NCBI RefSeq assembly: GCF_020216685.1
Contig: NZ_JAIWNS010000012.1
Span: 1-15,021, forward strand
Direction: 5' to 3'
Source: Methanospirillum hungatei
Lineage (GTDB): Archaea; Halobacteriota; Methanomicrobia; Methanomicrobiales; Methanospirillaceae
DNA length: 15,021 bases
In this document: piece by piece, positions 7,380-14,886 of the stretch
Layout of the letters: every line of letters starts with the position of its first letter
How positions within the stretch are numbered: the first letter of the stretch is position 1
Made by a program: the position numbers and the translations under genes
Notes under the pieces: model-generated
Seen by the model: only the letters and a program-made list of their open reading frames with translations
Told to the model about the DNA's origin: nothing
The model's database searches: none

Positions 7380-7526
7380 CTCCGAATGGATCTGCATTCT
7401 GCAGGAAAGGTCATTGCCAGTAGCATAGTATCCCTGAAGATACATAACCTGCCCTTGCGTTTCGTCCATTAAAACCGTAAGAATAGTATTAAGAATTCTT
7501 TAGGTTTTTTCTCATGTGGCATGAAA

Positions 7527-7534
7527 CTATAAAT
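7527..7534 (+). promoter_or_regulatory. Promoter of the ATPase-like/mscS unit
   Basis: GAAACTATAAATC (7523-7535) fits a purine-rich BRE followed by an archaeal TATA box. Transcription would start near 7556, about 20 bases before the GTG at 7579. The rest of the 7380-7526 gap shows no gene. Confidence 0.5.
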
Positions 7535-7578
7535 CTCCCCGGCTCTAACTATTTGGTTGTACATTCGAATATCTTGGG

Positions 7579-8643
7579 GTGATTCAGATCTACAGGAACC
7601 AGAATGGAGAATCCACAAATCAGACATGTATTCTCGGAAATGAAGTGCCCCTGTATGAATCCAGAGTTTGTGAAATACTGACTCATATCAGAAAACCCGG
7701 TGATTTCAGGACACCTCCGAAAATTGCTATCATCAGCCCTACCTCTTTTTCAAGAACGATTGTTGCCGATTGTCTTTCCAGGGAGATATCAGTTTTAGTC
7801 CGAAATATTAATTTTTCAGAAAAAGAATCTCTGCAACCAGATTTTCAGGGTTTTTTTGATGAACATGCCATCTATATCTGCGAAGAATGTCAATACCTCT
7901 ACGAGCGTCGTCCTCATGGATTTGATCTCCTCAGATCATTCCTCTCCTCTCTTGTCACCAATTCACGTCAGGTCATTACCACATGGAATCAGTATTCATG
8001 GAATTTTCTCTGCGGATTTCTTCACATCGAACGCTGGTTTCCCATTGTAATAACCCTGCCATTTCTGACACTCCCTGAACTAAAACAATACCTTCTCCCT
8101 GAAAGGAACGATGAAATCAGGTTCACTATAGATATTGATCTTGACAATACCCTGGAATTAGTCAGAAAAGACTTTGATGTAAATATCTCCTCTCTCAACC
8201 TCGCGTTCTCGATCCCGTATCTTACGATACAACCCCGTTATGTATCATATATTCCTTTATTGGCCGATAAAGAGGCGATGCCTGAAGAATTAATATTCCG
8301 GGAGATACATCGCCTGTCAGCTGGTGAACCCGGAATTGCCCGCGAAATATTTCAAAATGCAATGGTAGAGGATGAAATTCGGTTTTCCCGCCTGCCCAAA
8401 CCTTCTCAAATCCCCGATCTTGATGTGATTGACATCTTCATATTAACCCTCATTCTCATGTATGAGTCACCGGTTTACTCCCGGCTCAATGAGTCAGTCA
8501 ATGACAAGGCTATGCTCAACTCCTCCCTTTACCGGTTGGTATCTGCAGGTCTTATCATGTTAAATGATGATATGTGGTCTGTCAGTTCTGAAGGATTTTC
8601 TTCGGTTGTTGAATACCTGAAGCAGCGGAGGATGATATGGTAA
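7579..8643 (+). CDS. Degenerate P-loop ATPase-like protein with C-terminal winged helix
   Basis: A soluble 354-residue protein. I do not recognise a named family, but the layout resembles AAA/STAND-type archaeal ATPases. A Walker A-like loop IAIISPTSFSRT (49-60) has lost the Gly and Lys. A Walker B-like strand is AIYICEEC (97-104), with E102/E103 where Asp is expected. VITTWNQYSW (132-141) looks like a sensor-1 strand. FPIVITLPFLTLPELKQYL (154-172) resembles the lid entry, and LSAGEPGIAREIF (246-258) a sensor-2 helix. Residues 283-350 (VIDIFILTLIL…LYRLVSAGLI…) look like a winged helix. The missing Lys suggests no ordinary ATP hydrolysis. The start is GTG at 7579 with GGGGTG just before and within it. 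Its end overlaps mscS by 7 bases, so the two products are probably made together. A regulatory or assembly partner for the channel is an inference. Confidence 0.78.
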   Translation: MIQIYRNQNGESTNQTCILGNEVPLYESRVCEILTHIRKPGDFRTPPKIAIISPTSFSRTIVADCLSREISVLVRNINFSEKESLQPDFQGFFDEHAIYICEECQYLYERRPHGFDLLRSFLSSLVTNSRQVITTWNQYSWNFLCGFLHIERWFPIVITLPFLTLPELKQYLLPERNDEIRFTIDIDLDNTLELVRKDFDVNISSLNLAFSIPYLTIQPRYVSYIPLLADKEAMPEELIFREIHRLSAGEPGIAREIFQNAMVEDEIRFSRLPKPSQIPDLDVIDIFILTLILMYESPVYSRLNESVNDKAMLNSSLYRLVSAGLIMLNDDMWSVSSEGFSSVVEYLKQRRMIW

Positions 8644-9524
8644 TGAATGAAAGCATCCTGTCAGGCACGACAGAAAAAGCGGCAATCACCGGTGATTATA
8701 CCGCATTAGTCCTCTATATCATTCTCCTGTATGCCTTTACCTTCATCCTCTCCTGGGCCGTAGGTCGGTTCCTTCAACAATTTTCAGAATTATTCTCAAA
8801 AGACAGGGTCACTATCAAAATGATGATCCCCCTGATCAAAATTGTCTTTTATTGTATAGCAACCTGGTTTGCATTCACCGCAATTCTGGATCCCTCATAT
8901 ACCGAGACGGTTGCATTTTTTGGTTTATTTGGGGCCGGACTTGGTATTGGCCTGAAAGATCTGCTTGCAAACATCATCGGCGGTATCGTGATAATATTCG
9001 AAAAACCCTTTCAGGTTGGTGACAAGGTCGCCTTTGGTGACTACTATGGTGAAGTGTCAGATATTGGCCTTCGAACAACCAGGCTTGTGACGCCATCTGA
9101 TGATGTCGTTACCATTCCAAATTTTCAGATCTTTACCTGTCCTGTATCCAGCGGAAATTTTGGTTCAACAGCGATGATGGTGGTAACCGACCTCTATATT
9201 GATACGAATTCAGATTACTCCAGGGCCCAGACCCTGGTCAGGGAGACGATTGCCAGTTCACCATATGTCATTATCAGTGATGATTTTCCCTACACGGTTC
9301 TTATTCAGTCATTCCCTTTTTATCATCGGATACGGGCGAAAGCATATGTTACTGATCACCGGCATGAGTTTGAGTATCAGTCTGACCTGTATCAGCGGGC
9401 CTGGAATGCCATGAAAAATGAGAATATTCATCCTCCTCCCTATCCGGGTGTGCTCATGGATGACGTATCCAAAAAGGGAGGGCCCATTGGAAATCCGGTT
9501 CATAAAGGAATTGATATGTCATAA
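8637..9524 (+). CDS. mscS: MscS family small-conductance mechanosensitive channel
   Basis: A 295-residue channel that would release solutes on hypo-osmotic shock. It has three membrane helices at about 20-46, 60-84 and 88-123. The third is the pore helix (GLFGAGLGIGLKDLLANIIGG), leading into EKPFQVGDKVAFGDYYGEV, the MscS beta domain (to about 175, with VTIPN at 158-162). An alpha/beta cytoplasmic domain runs to about 275. The length matches E. coli MscS (286). GGAGG at 8627-8631 serves either the ATG at 8637 (5 bases) or the in-frame ATG at 8643 (11 bases). The gene overlaps the upstream ATPase-like gene by 7 bases, so it is translationally coupled. The C-terminal tail (KKGGPIGNPVHKGIDMS) is polar and not obviously conserved. 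Confidence 0.93.
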   Translation: MVMNESILSGTTEKAAITGDYTALVLYIILLYAFTFILSWAVGRFLQQFSELFSKDRVTIKMMIPLIKIVFYCIATWFAFTAILDPSYTETVAFFGLFGAGLGIGLKDLLANIIGGIVIIFEKPFQVGDKVAFGDYYGEVSDIGLRTTRLVTPSDDVVTIPNFQIFTCPVSSGNFGSTAMMVVTDLYIDTNSDYSRAQTLVRETIASSPYVIISDDFPYTVLIQSFPFYHRIRAKAYVTDHRHEFEYQSDLYQRAWNAMKNENIHPPPYPGVLMDDVSKKGGPIGNPVHKGIDMS

Positions 9525-9543
9525 CCCTGACAAAACCAGAAGC

Positions 9544-9552
9544 ATTTTATTA
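9544..9552 (+). promoter_or_regulatory. TATA-like element of kup
   Basis: ATTTTATTAA begins near 9544, about 25-30 bases before the kup ATG, and no Shine-Dalgarno separates them. This predicts a start of transcription at or next to the ATG (leaderless mRNA). Confidence 0.45.
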
Positions 9553-9574
9553 ATTTCTTTGTAAACGATATGTT

Positions 9575-11386
9575 ATGTTCCCTGCTGTGGCTGAATCCCG
9601 CGTCCTGAAAGCTTTGGGACTTGTTTTTGGAGATATCGGGACCAGTCCTATCTACACCATCGGAATCATTCTTCTCGCCCTCGTCCCGAATGAGGACAAT
9701 ATCTTCGGAATAATCTCGTTAATTTTCTGGAGTCTCTTTCTTATCATCACCGTTCAGTATGTTTGGATTGCAATGCACGTGGGAACAAAGGGTGAGGGCG
9801 GGACCATCGTTTTAAAGGAGGTTCTGACAGACCTCTTGAAAAACAGTCCGCTGGTCCCCTATATCTCACTCCTGGCAATAGTCGGGGTCTGCCTGTTCAT
9901 GGGTGACGGAGTCATTACTCCGGCCATCAGTATTCTCTCCGCCGTGGAAGGTATCCGGCTGGTCCCCGGGCTTGAAGAAACGAGTGGGACTGTTCTCCTT
10001 CTCATTGCAGCGACAATTGCAATCTGTTTATTTGCCCTTCAAAGAAAAGGGACTGATAGTATTTCATGGGCATTCGGACCGGTTATGGCAGTATGGTTCT
10101 TTTCCCTCTCTCTCACCGGTCTGATAAGTCTGGCTTCTGCACCCCATATCCTGCTTGCGTTAAGTCCGCATTATGCACTTGGATTTTTACTGGAAAACGG
10201 GATTACATCTCTTATCGTCCTGTCTGCCATTGTATTATGTATCACCGGGGGTGAAGCACTCTATGCCGATATGGGGCATCTTGGTCGTGAACCAATCGTT
10301 AAAGGCTGGTATTTTGTATTCCCTGCCCTTATGCTGAGTTATCTGGGTCAGGGGGCATTTGTCCTTGAGCATGGGCCCTCAGGCACGGTCCTCTTCTCCA
10401 TGGTTTCCTCAATAATTGGTCCACTCTATATTCCGTTTCTGCTCCTCAGTATCTGTGCAACCATTATCGCGTCCCAGGCGATGATCAGCGGGATGTTCTC
10501 AATCGTCTATCAGGCTATGACAACCCGGATTATTCCAAAGATGAAAATAGATTATACATCTTCGGCACTCCGGTCACAGATCTATATTGATACCGTTAAC
10601 TGGCTTCTCCTGATGGCTGTTCTTCTGGTTATGGCTGCATTTCAGTCATCTGAACACCTTGGTGCAGCCTATGGTCTAGCAGTTACTGGAAATATGTTAA
10701 TATCGGCTTTTATGCTGCTCTTGATATTCGTGATAAAGAGGAACTTCTTAAAAACCGGAATCCTCTGCGCTCTCCTTGGAATAAACCTGACATTCTTCAT
10801 TGCATGTCTGACAAAGCTTCCGCACGGTGCTTACTGGTCATTCCTTCTGGCTTTGATCCCATTCATCATCATTATGATCTTTATCCAGGGTCAGCAAAAG
10901 CTCCGTTCATTATTCCGCCCGATTCCATTCGAGGAGTTTATTGATAAATATCACCAGTTATACCGGGAATCCTGTAAAATATCAGGTGCTGCCCTGTACT
11001 TCACCTCGGATATCAGGTCAGTATCTCCCTATATTGGGCAGATCTTCTTTCAGAATAATATTATTTATAAGCAGAATATCCTGGTATCTGTCAGGATCAA
11101 AGGATATCCGTTTGGTGTAACCTCCGACTACCAGGAAGGACTTGCCGAAGGGCTGTCTGCATTTATTGTTGAAGCAGGCTACATGGAGATTGTTGATATC
11201 GAACATCTACTTCGGGAACGGGGAATATTTGAGAAGACGATCTTTTATGGCATCGAGAATATTATCAGTGATCGGATGGTATGGAACCTCTTTGGTCTGA
11301 TGAAAAAGGCATCTCCCCCGTTTGTTCAGTTTTACTCTCTCCCGCCGGAGAAAATTCATGGGGTGGTGACCAGGTTTGTTCTGTAA
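9575..11386 (+). CDS. kup: Kup-type potassium uptake protein
   Basis: A K+ transporter of the KUP/HAK/KT family (603 residues; E. coli Kup has 622), in the cytoplasmic membrane. It carries the family signatures LGLVFGDIGTSPIYT (14-28), the TKGEGG loop (71-76), GDGVITPAISILSAVEG (110-126) and GGEALYADMGHLGREP (225-240). About twelve hydrophobic helices are followed by a soluble C-terminal part of about 150 residues. Kup usually works as a K+/H+ symporter. Accumulating K+ is the first response to salt stress and fits the neighbouring betaine transporter and MscS. The ATG at 9575 has no Shine-Dalgarno and a TATA-like element about 27 bases upstream, suggesting a leaderless transcript. The stop codon is 2 bases from that of the convergent aminomutase gene. 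Confidence 0.95.
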   Translation: MFPAVAESRVLKALGLVFGDIGTSPIYTIGIILLALVPNEDNIFGIISLIFWSLFLIITVQYVWIAMHVGTKGEGGTIVLKEVLTDLLKNSPLVPYISLLAIVGVCLFMGDGVITPAISILSAVEGIRLVPGLEETSGTVLLLIAATIAICLFALQRKGTDSISWAFGPVMAVWFFSLSLTGLISLASAPHILLALSPHYALGFLLENGITSLIVLSAIVLCITGGEALYADMGHLGREPIVKGWYFVFPALMLSYLGQGAFVLEHGPSGTVLFSMVSSIIGPLYIPFLLLSICATIIASQAMISGMFSIVYQAMTTRIIPKMKIDYTSSALRSQIYIDTVNWLLLMAVLLVMAAFQSSEHLGAAYGLAVTGNMLISAFMLLLIFVIKRNFLKTGILCALLGINLTFFIACLTKLPHGAYWSFLLALIPFIIIMIFIQGQQKLRSLFRPIPFEEFIDKYHQLYRESCKISGAALYFTSDIRSVSPYIGQIFFQNNIIYKQNILVSVRIKGYPFGVTSDYQEGLAEGLSAFIVEAGYMEIVDIEHLLRERGIFEKTIFYGIENIISDRMVWNLFGLMKKASPPFVQFYSLPPEKIHGVVTRFVL

Positions 11387-11388
11387 AA

Positions 11389-12555
11389 TTAGTAAGTTGC
11401 AGTCCCGCTATAGGCAGCAGGATCACATTCAAACAGCCATTCCCGGATCGGTCCGGTCCCTGGCGTAAATGGTTCATAATCATCAAACCACCGTGCCTGT
11501 GGATTTGAACAGGAGATCATGAACTTTTCATAATCCTCAGGATCGGCTGCCTGATGATACCTCATGAAGATATTATGATTATTCATTCCGACAACCTCTA
11601 TCTTGCCGGTACTATGAGACATGATAAATCTGGCCCGTTTCGCAAGTCCAGAGCATCTTTGAAATGCCTTTTGCAGAGTCCAGAACGACTCCTCAACCGG
11701 AACTGAATAGATGTAATTCCCGATGGTCGGACGGCACTGGAAGACATAATAGGGCGAGACACCCATAAACGACAACTTTTTAAAGAGATCTGCCATGACT
11801 GCCGGATTATTGTTCACTCCCTCAATAACTGGTGTCTGATTCACGATTATTGCACCAGCCTGCTGAAGCATTCCTATTGCCCTGACCGATTCTGAAGAGA
11901 TCTCATTGGGGTGATTGAAATGAGCCATGATATAGATCTTCTTCTCCCCGCCTGAAGCTTCCCTGATAAGTTCGATAAGATCTGGGTCTTCGGTGATCCT
12001 ATAGGGATTATAGGCCAGCATCTTTGTTCCGATTCGGATAATCCCGACATGATCAATCTCCCTGATTTCCCGGATCACCTGCCTGAGACGGGAAGTTGCA
12101 AGAATGAAAGGATCTCCACCAGAGAGGAGAACATCGGTTACTTCAGGATGATCCCGGACATAGCCAAGAGCTGGTGCATAGTCCCTGACGGTCTGACGCT
12201 CACAATCCATAAAGAGGCGTTTTCTGAAACAGAATCTGCAGATTCCTCCACATACATCAGATAAAAGCAGAAGAGCAGTCTGGGGATATTTATGCTGAAG
12301 TCCATGCTGGACAGTATAATTTTTCTCCTCAGACGGATCAGGACTTCCGGATGCATTCAGCTCACCCGGGTCAGGGAAGATGATCCGTTTTATCGGGTCG
12401 TTCGGATTATTCCAGTCGATGAGTGAGAGATAGTGTTCTGATGCCCGGAATGGAAACCGCTCGGTTACTTTGAGCAGGGTTTCCTGTTCGCTCTCTGGCA
12501 TGGACTGAAAATATGGAATCTGTGTAATATCTGTAATGTATGTTCCTTTCATCAT
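11389..12555 (-). CDS. KamA-family radical SAM aminomutase, altered substrate pocket (glutamate 2,3-aminomutase-like?)
   Basis: A PLP- and radical-SAM-dependent aminomutase family protein, 388 residues. The [4Fe-4S]/SAM motif is C102-x3-C106-x2-C109 (CGGICRFC), followed by R111, the Arg that in lysine 2,3-aminomutase (LAM) binds the alpha-carboxylate. LSGGDPF is at 144-150. The PLP lysine is probably K318 in SHSTGK, where LAM has GGGGK. The two LAM Asp residues that hold the lysine side-chain amine seem absent: QCD is QCR here (R275), and the Asp before the PLP lysine lies in FIMSHSTGK with no acid. The C-terminal zinc CxCxxC of clostridial LAM is also absent. From memory, glutamate 2,3-aminomutase has Lys and Asn at the two Asp positions, so an acidic substrate is plausible but unproven. 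No ablB acetyltransferase is adjacent. The frame extends to 12642, but GGAGGTGA fixes the start at 12555 or 12552. Confidence 0.88.
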   Translation of the reverse strand: MMKGTYITDITQIPYFQSMPESEQETLLKVTERFPFRASEHYLSLIDWNNPNDPIKRIIFPDPGELNASGSPDPSEEKNYTVQHGLQHKYPQTALLLLSDVCGGICRFCFRKRLFMDCERQTVRDYAPALGYVRDHPEVTDVLLSGGDPFILATSRLRQVIREIREIDHVGIIRIGTKMLAYNPYRITEDPDLIELIREASGGEKKIYIMAHFNHPNEISSESVRAIGMLQQAGAIIVNQTPVIEGVNNNPAVMADLFKKLSFMGVSPYYVFQCRPTIGNYIYSVPVEESFWTLQKAFQRCSGLAKRARFIMSHSTGKIEVVGMNNHNIFMRYHQAADPEDYEKFMISCSNPQARWFDDYEPFTPGTGPIREWLFECDPAAYSGTATY

Positions 12556-12556
12556 G

Positions 12557-12565
12557 TTCACCTCC
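12557..12565 (-). promoter_or_regulatory. Strong Shine-Dalgarno of the aminomutase gene
   Basis: On the minus strand GGAGGTGAA is a full match to the archaeal anti-Shine-Dalgarno. It lies just before ATGATG (12555-12550) and rules out the upstream ATG at 12642. GGAGG is 5 bases from the first ATG and 8 from the second. Further upstream a C7 tract and CCCC(TTAATC)GGGG (12585-12601) lie in the leader. Confidence 0.75.
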
Positions 12566-12669
12566 TGGTGTTCGACAATTAAAACCCCGATTAAGGGGGG
12601 GAGGAAATCTCCGGGGCAATTGTGGTCCGGGTATAGAGTCAATAAGATTAGGTTTAAGAAAACCCGGTT

Positions 12670-12703
12670 AAGATATAATTAGGGGTACTTATATTTATAT
12701 CTT
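12670..12703. promoter_or_regulatory. 9-base inverted repeat of opposed TATA elements in a divergent promoter
   Basis: AAGATATAA (12670-12678), 16 bases, TTATATCTT (12695-12703): a perfect inverted repeat in the region between the aminomutase gene (minus) and the HTH-PAS gene (plus). Each arm reads as an archaeal TATA box, the left on the plus strand and the right on the minus strand (AAGATATAAATATAAG). The two promoters would face each other and overlap. CTTATATTTATATC (12688-12701) could be an alternative TATA on either strand. The whole divergent spacer is 12556-12801 (246 bases) and holds no other gene. Confidence 0.5.
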
Positions 12704-12801
12704 CTGTGTTCTGATTACTACTAGTACTGATCTTTGGATCTCGCCCTCGGAATCTATATCCATTCTCCTGAGAAACTATCTTAGTTTAATGGAGTTCGCT
12801 C

Positions 12802-14673
12802 TTGTCTACCGGAACATATGAGGAACAGGTTTACTCTCTTCTGTGTCAACACCGGGAAGGACTGACAATAGAGGAAGTATCCCGGCTATTGCAGATTACC
12901 CGGACCACTGCGGCCCGGTACCTGGAGTCACTGTATCATGCCGGCAGGGCTGAACGGCGATCCCTGGGACCTGCGAAGATCTATCGGGCATCATTCAGGA
13001 TTTCAGGCTCTGATCTGCTTACAATTCTGGAAGAAGGAGTATTGATCATAAACCCTGATGGGACGATCAGGGAAGCCAATCCTGCCTTTGGGTCACTGGT
13101 CTCTCTCTCCCCGGCCGATCTGATAGACAGATCTCTCCAATACTCATCACTCACCGGCATCTTTTCCGAAGATATAATCCACGCTCTCCTTGTTCCACCG
13201 GAGCAACCGATTGAGGGGATTCTCCATATATCAGATAAGGAGACTTACCGGTATCTGCATTACCGCATTTTTGCCATGCAGCTCCCTGATGGGGAAACCG
13301 GGTCTGCAATGATAACCCAGGACCGGACCGAGGTACTCTCAGGCAAGGAAAAAGCCCAGAGCCTGGTCTCTGAATATGAACGCCAGTTATCACTCATGCA
13401 TTCCGATCTCACAAATCATCTTGAAAAAGCGAAAAATACGGTTCGTGAGGTATCAAGTCGTGAACGGGCCATCCGTGACCTGCTCCAAAATGTTCGGGCG
13501 ATCATTTTAAAGGTTAATACGGCAGGACGGGTGGTATTTTGCAATCACTATGCATCAGAGATTGTTCATCTGCATGACGGGGAACAGGATCATCCTGCCC
13601 TTTTACAGGGTCTTTTTCCCATAACCGACGAACACGGTGCCCTGATCGCAGAAAAAATTAATGCGGTCAGGACCGGTGATACTGATTTTTCAGGCTGGGA
13701 CTCTCCACTCATCATAGAAAACCAGGCAACTGATCAGATCTTTTCATGGAACCTCATCCGGCTTCGGAAAGGGAAAAATGGTGCATCCATGATCCTGGCC
13801 GGGTTTGATATAACCGATCTGATACACCGCGAACGGCGGGTGGTCAGGGCACAGCAGCAGATGGAATGGATTTTGGATCATCTCCCTGACCCCACCTTTG
13901 CCATTGATAATACCCGGCAGGTCATTTTGTGGAATAAACAACTGGAGCTGATGACCGGTCTGCAGTCCGAAGAAACAATCGGAAAACCTATCGATCTTTT
14001 TGTCCCTGCAATCTATGGATACAGTCGTCCGGTTCTTGCAGATCTGATATTTAATCGATATGATCCGTCAATAACTGCATTTTTTAAAAACATCGTTCAG
14101 GAAGGGGAAGCTCTGACCGCAGAGACGATTGCATACCGGCAGGATGGAACCTCCCGGATCTACTGGGTGAAAGTAACTCCGTACTATACAGAGTCCGGAG
14201 AATTATCCGGGGCAATCCAGTCCCTCCGGGATATCACCGCATTTCGGGAGGGAGAAGCGAAAATCCGTGACGAAGGGGAACTTCTCCGTGGTATTGCCGA
14301 ACATGTTCTTGATGATATTATGGTCATCAACCGTGCCGGCACTATTCTGTACGCAAATCCATCCCTGGGAAGATTAATCGGGACCAGTCCTGAGGGAATC
14401 ATTGGCTCACACATCAGCGAGGCTCATGAGATCCGGAAGATCTTTCCGACCTGTGATCGGTTCAAGTCGGTGTTCATCACCGGTGTTCCCATTCATGAAC
14501 TGTTTACTATTGAATATGACGGGGTGGAGATGTTGATGGATGCCATGTTCATCCCTGAGAAGGATCAGACCGGATTGATATCAGCGATCCTTATTGTACT
14601 TCGGAATGTAACAACACTTCGGGATGAGATAAGCAGCCTGCAACATCGGAACGCAGAGTCTATCAAGTCCTGA
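12802..14673 (+). CDS. HTH protein with four PAS domains and no kinase (one-component sensor-regulator)
   Basis: A 623-residue soluble protein, probably a cytoplasmic DNA-binding sensor. A winged/helix-turn-helix domain occupies residues 5-63 (LTIEEVSRLLQITRTTAARYL, 21-41). PAS1 is at about 70-178 (EEGVLIINPDGTIREANPAF) and a coiled coil at about 180-230. PAS2 is at about 231-340, PAS3 at about 352-480 (ending in the PAC-like GAIQSLRDIT) and PAS4 at about 492-605 (DIMVINRAGTILYANPSLGR). No His-kinase, receiver, GGDEF or methyl-accepting domain follows. The ligand or cofactor is unknown; C247 and C551 are the only Cys in PAS2 and PAS4. The start is TTG at 12802, set by GGAG 7 bases upstream and because the HTH begins at once. 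It is divergent from the aminomutase gene, which it may regulate (inference). A T5 run just after the stop is the only terminator sign. Confidence 0.88.
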   Translation: MSTGTYEEQVYSLLCQHREGLTIEEVSRLLQITRTTAARYLESLYHAGRAERRSLGPAKIYRASFRISGSDLLTILEEGVLIINPDGTIREANPAFGSLVSLSPADLIDRSLQYSSLTGIFSEDIIHALLVPPEQPIEGILHISDKETYRYLHYRIFAMQLPDGETGSAMITQDRTEVLSGKEKAQSLVSEYERQLSLMHSDLTNHLEKAKNTVREVSSRERAIRDLLQNVRAIILKVNTAGRVVFCNHYASEIVHLHDGEQDHPALLQGLFPITDEHGALIAEKINAVRTGDTDFSGWDSPLIIENQATDQIFSWNLIRLRKGKNGASMILAGFDITDLIHRERRVVRAQQQMEWILDHLPDPTFAIDNTRQVILWNKQLELMTGLQSEETIGKPIDLFVPAIYGYSRPVLADLIFNRYDPSITAFFKNIVQEGEALTAETIAYRQDGTSRIYWVKVTPYYTESGELSGAIQSLRDITAFREGEAKIRDEGELLRGIAEHVLDDIMVINRAGTILYANPSLGRLIGTSPEGIIGSHISEAHEIRKIFPTCDRFKSVFITGVPIHELFTIEYDGVEMLMDAMFIPEKDQTGLISAILIVLRNVTTLRDEISSLQHRNAESIKS

Positions 14674-14785
14674 TCCTCTTTTTCACTCTCATTGCTCACA
14701 CCAGTATTACATTTCTTCTCTGACCTGTCTGTTTTTCCAGTTCATCCCTGCATGCTGATATTTGTTTCCTTGAATATTTCATCTC

Positions 14786-14794
14786 TTATATATA
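14786..14794 (+). promoter_or_regulatory. TATA box of endA
   Basis: CTTATATATAGC (14785-14796) is a near-consensus archaeal TATA box. Transcription would begin near 14815-14820, leaving a leader of about 65-70 bases before the GTG at 14885. The stretch 14674-14784 is pyrimidine-rich with no gene. Confidence 0.65.
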
Positions 14795-14830
14795 GCATCA
14801 TGGCGTTTATCTCTCAATAAGGTGGGCCAT

Positions 14831-14886
14831 CCCGGCTCAGTATCCGGGGCTGTTTTATGATGGTCTACGCCCAAATCTTAAGGCGT
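14831..14886 (+). promoter_or_regulatory. Two hairpins in the endA leader
   Basis: The first is CCCGG (14831-14835), 8 bases, CCGGG (14844-14848). The second is ACGCC (14867-14871), 10 bases, GGCGT (14882-14886); its right arm includes the first two bases of the GTG start codon and the GG that might serve as ribosome binding site. Both stems are perfect but only 5 bases long. A role in limiting endA translation is conjecture. Confidence 0.3.

Noticed and set aside
11389..12642. A straightforward lysine 2,3-aminomutase (ablA) for N-acetyl-beta-lysine synthesis
   Set aside because: There is no ablB next to it and both side-chain-binding Asp residues appear replaced. I kept only the family call.
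12802..14673. Sensor histidine kinase
   Set aside because: No H-box or ATPase domain is present; the protein ends shortly after the fourth PAS domain.
14821..14884. A small RNA or tRNA in the endA leader
   Set aside because: There is no cloverleaf, and no C/D box pair (an ATGATGG resembles box C but no CTGA partner fits).
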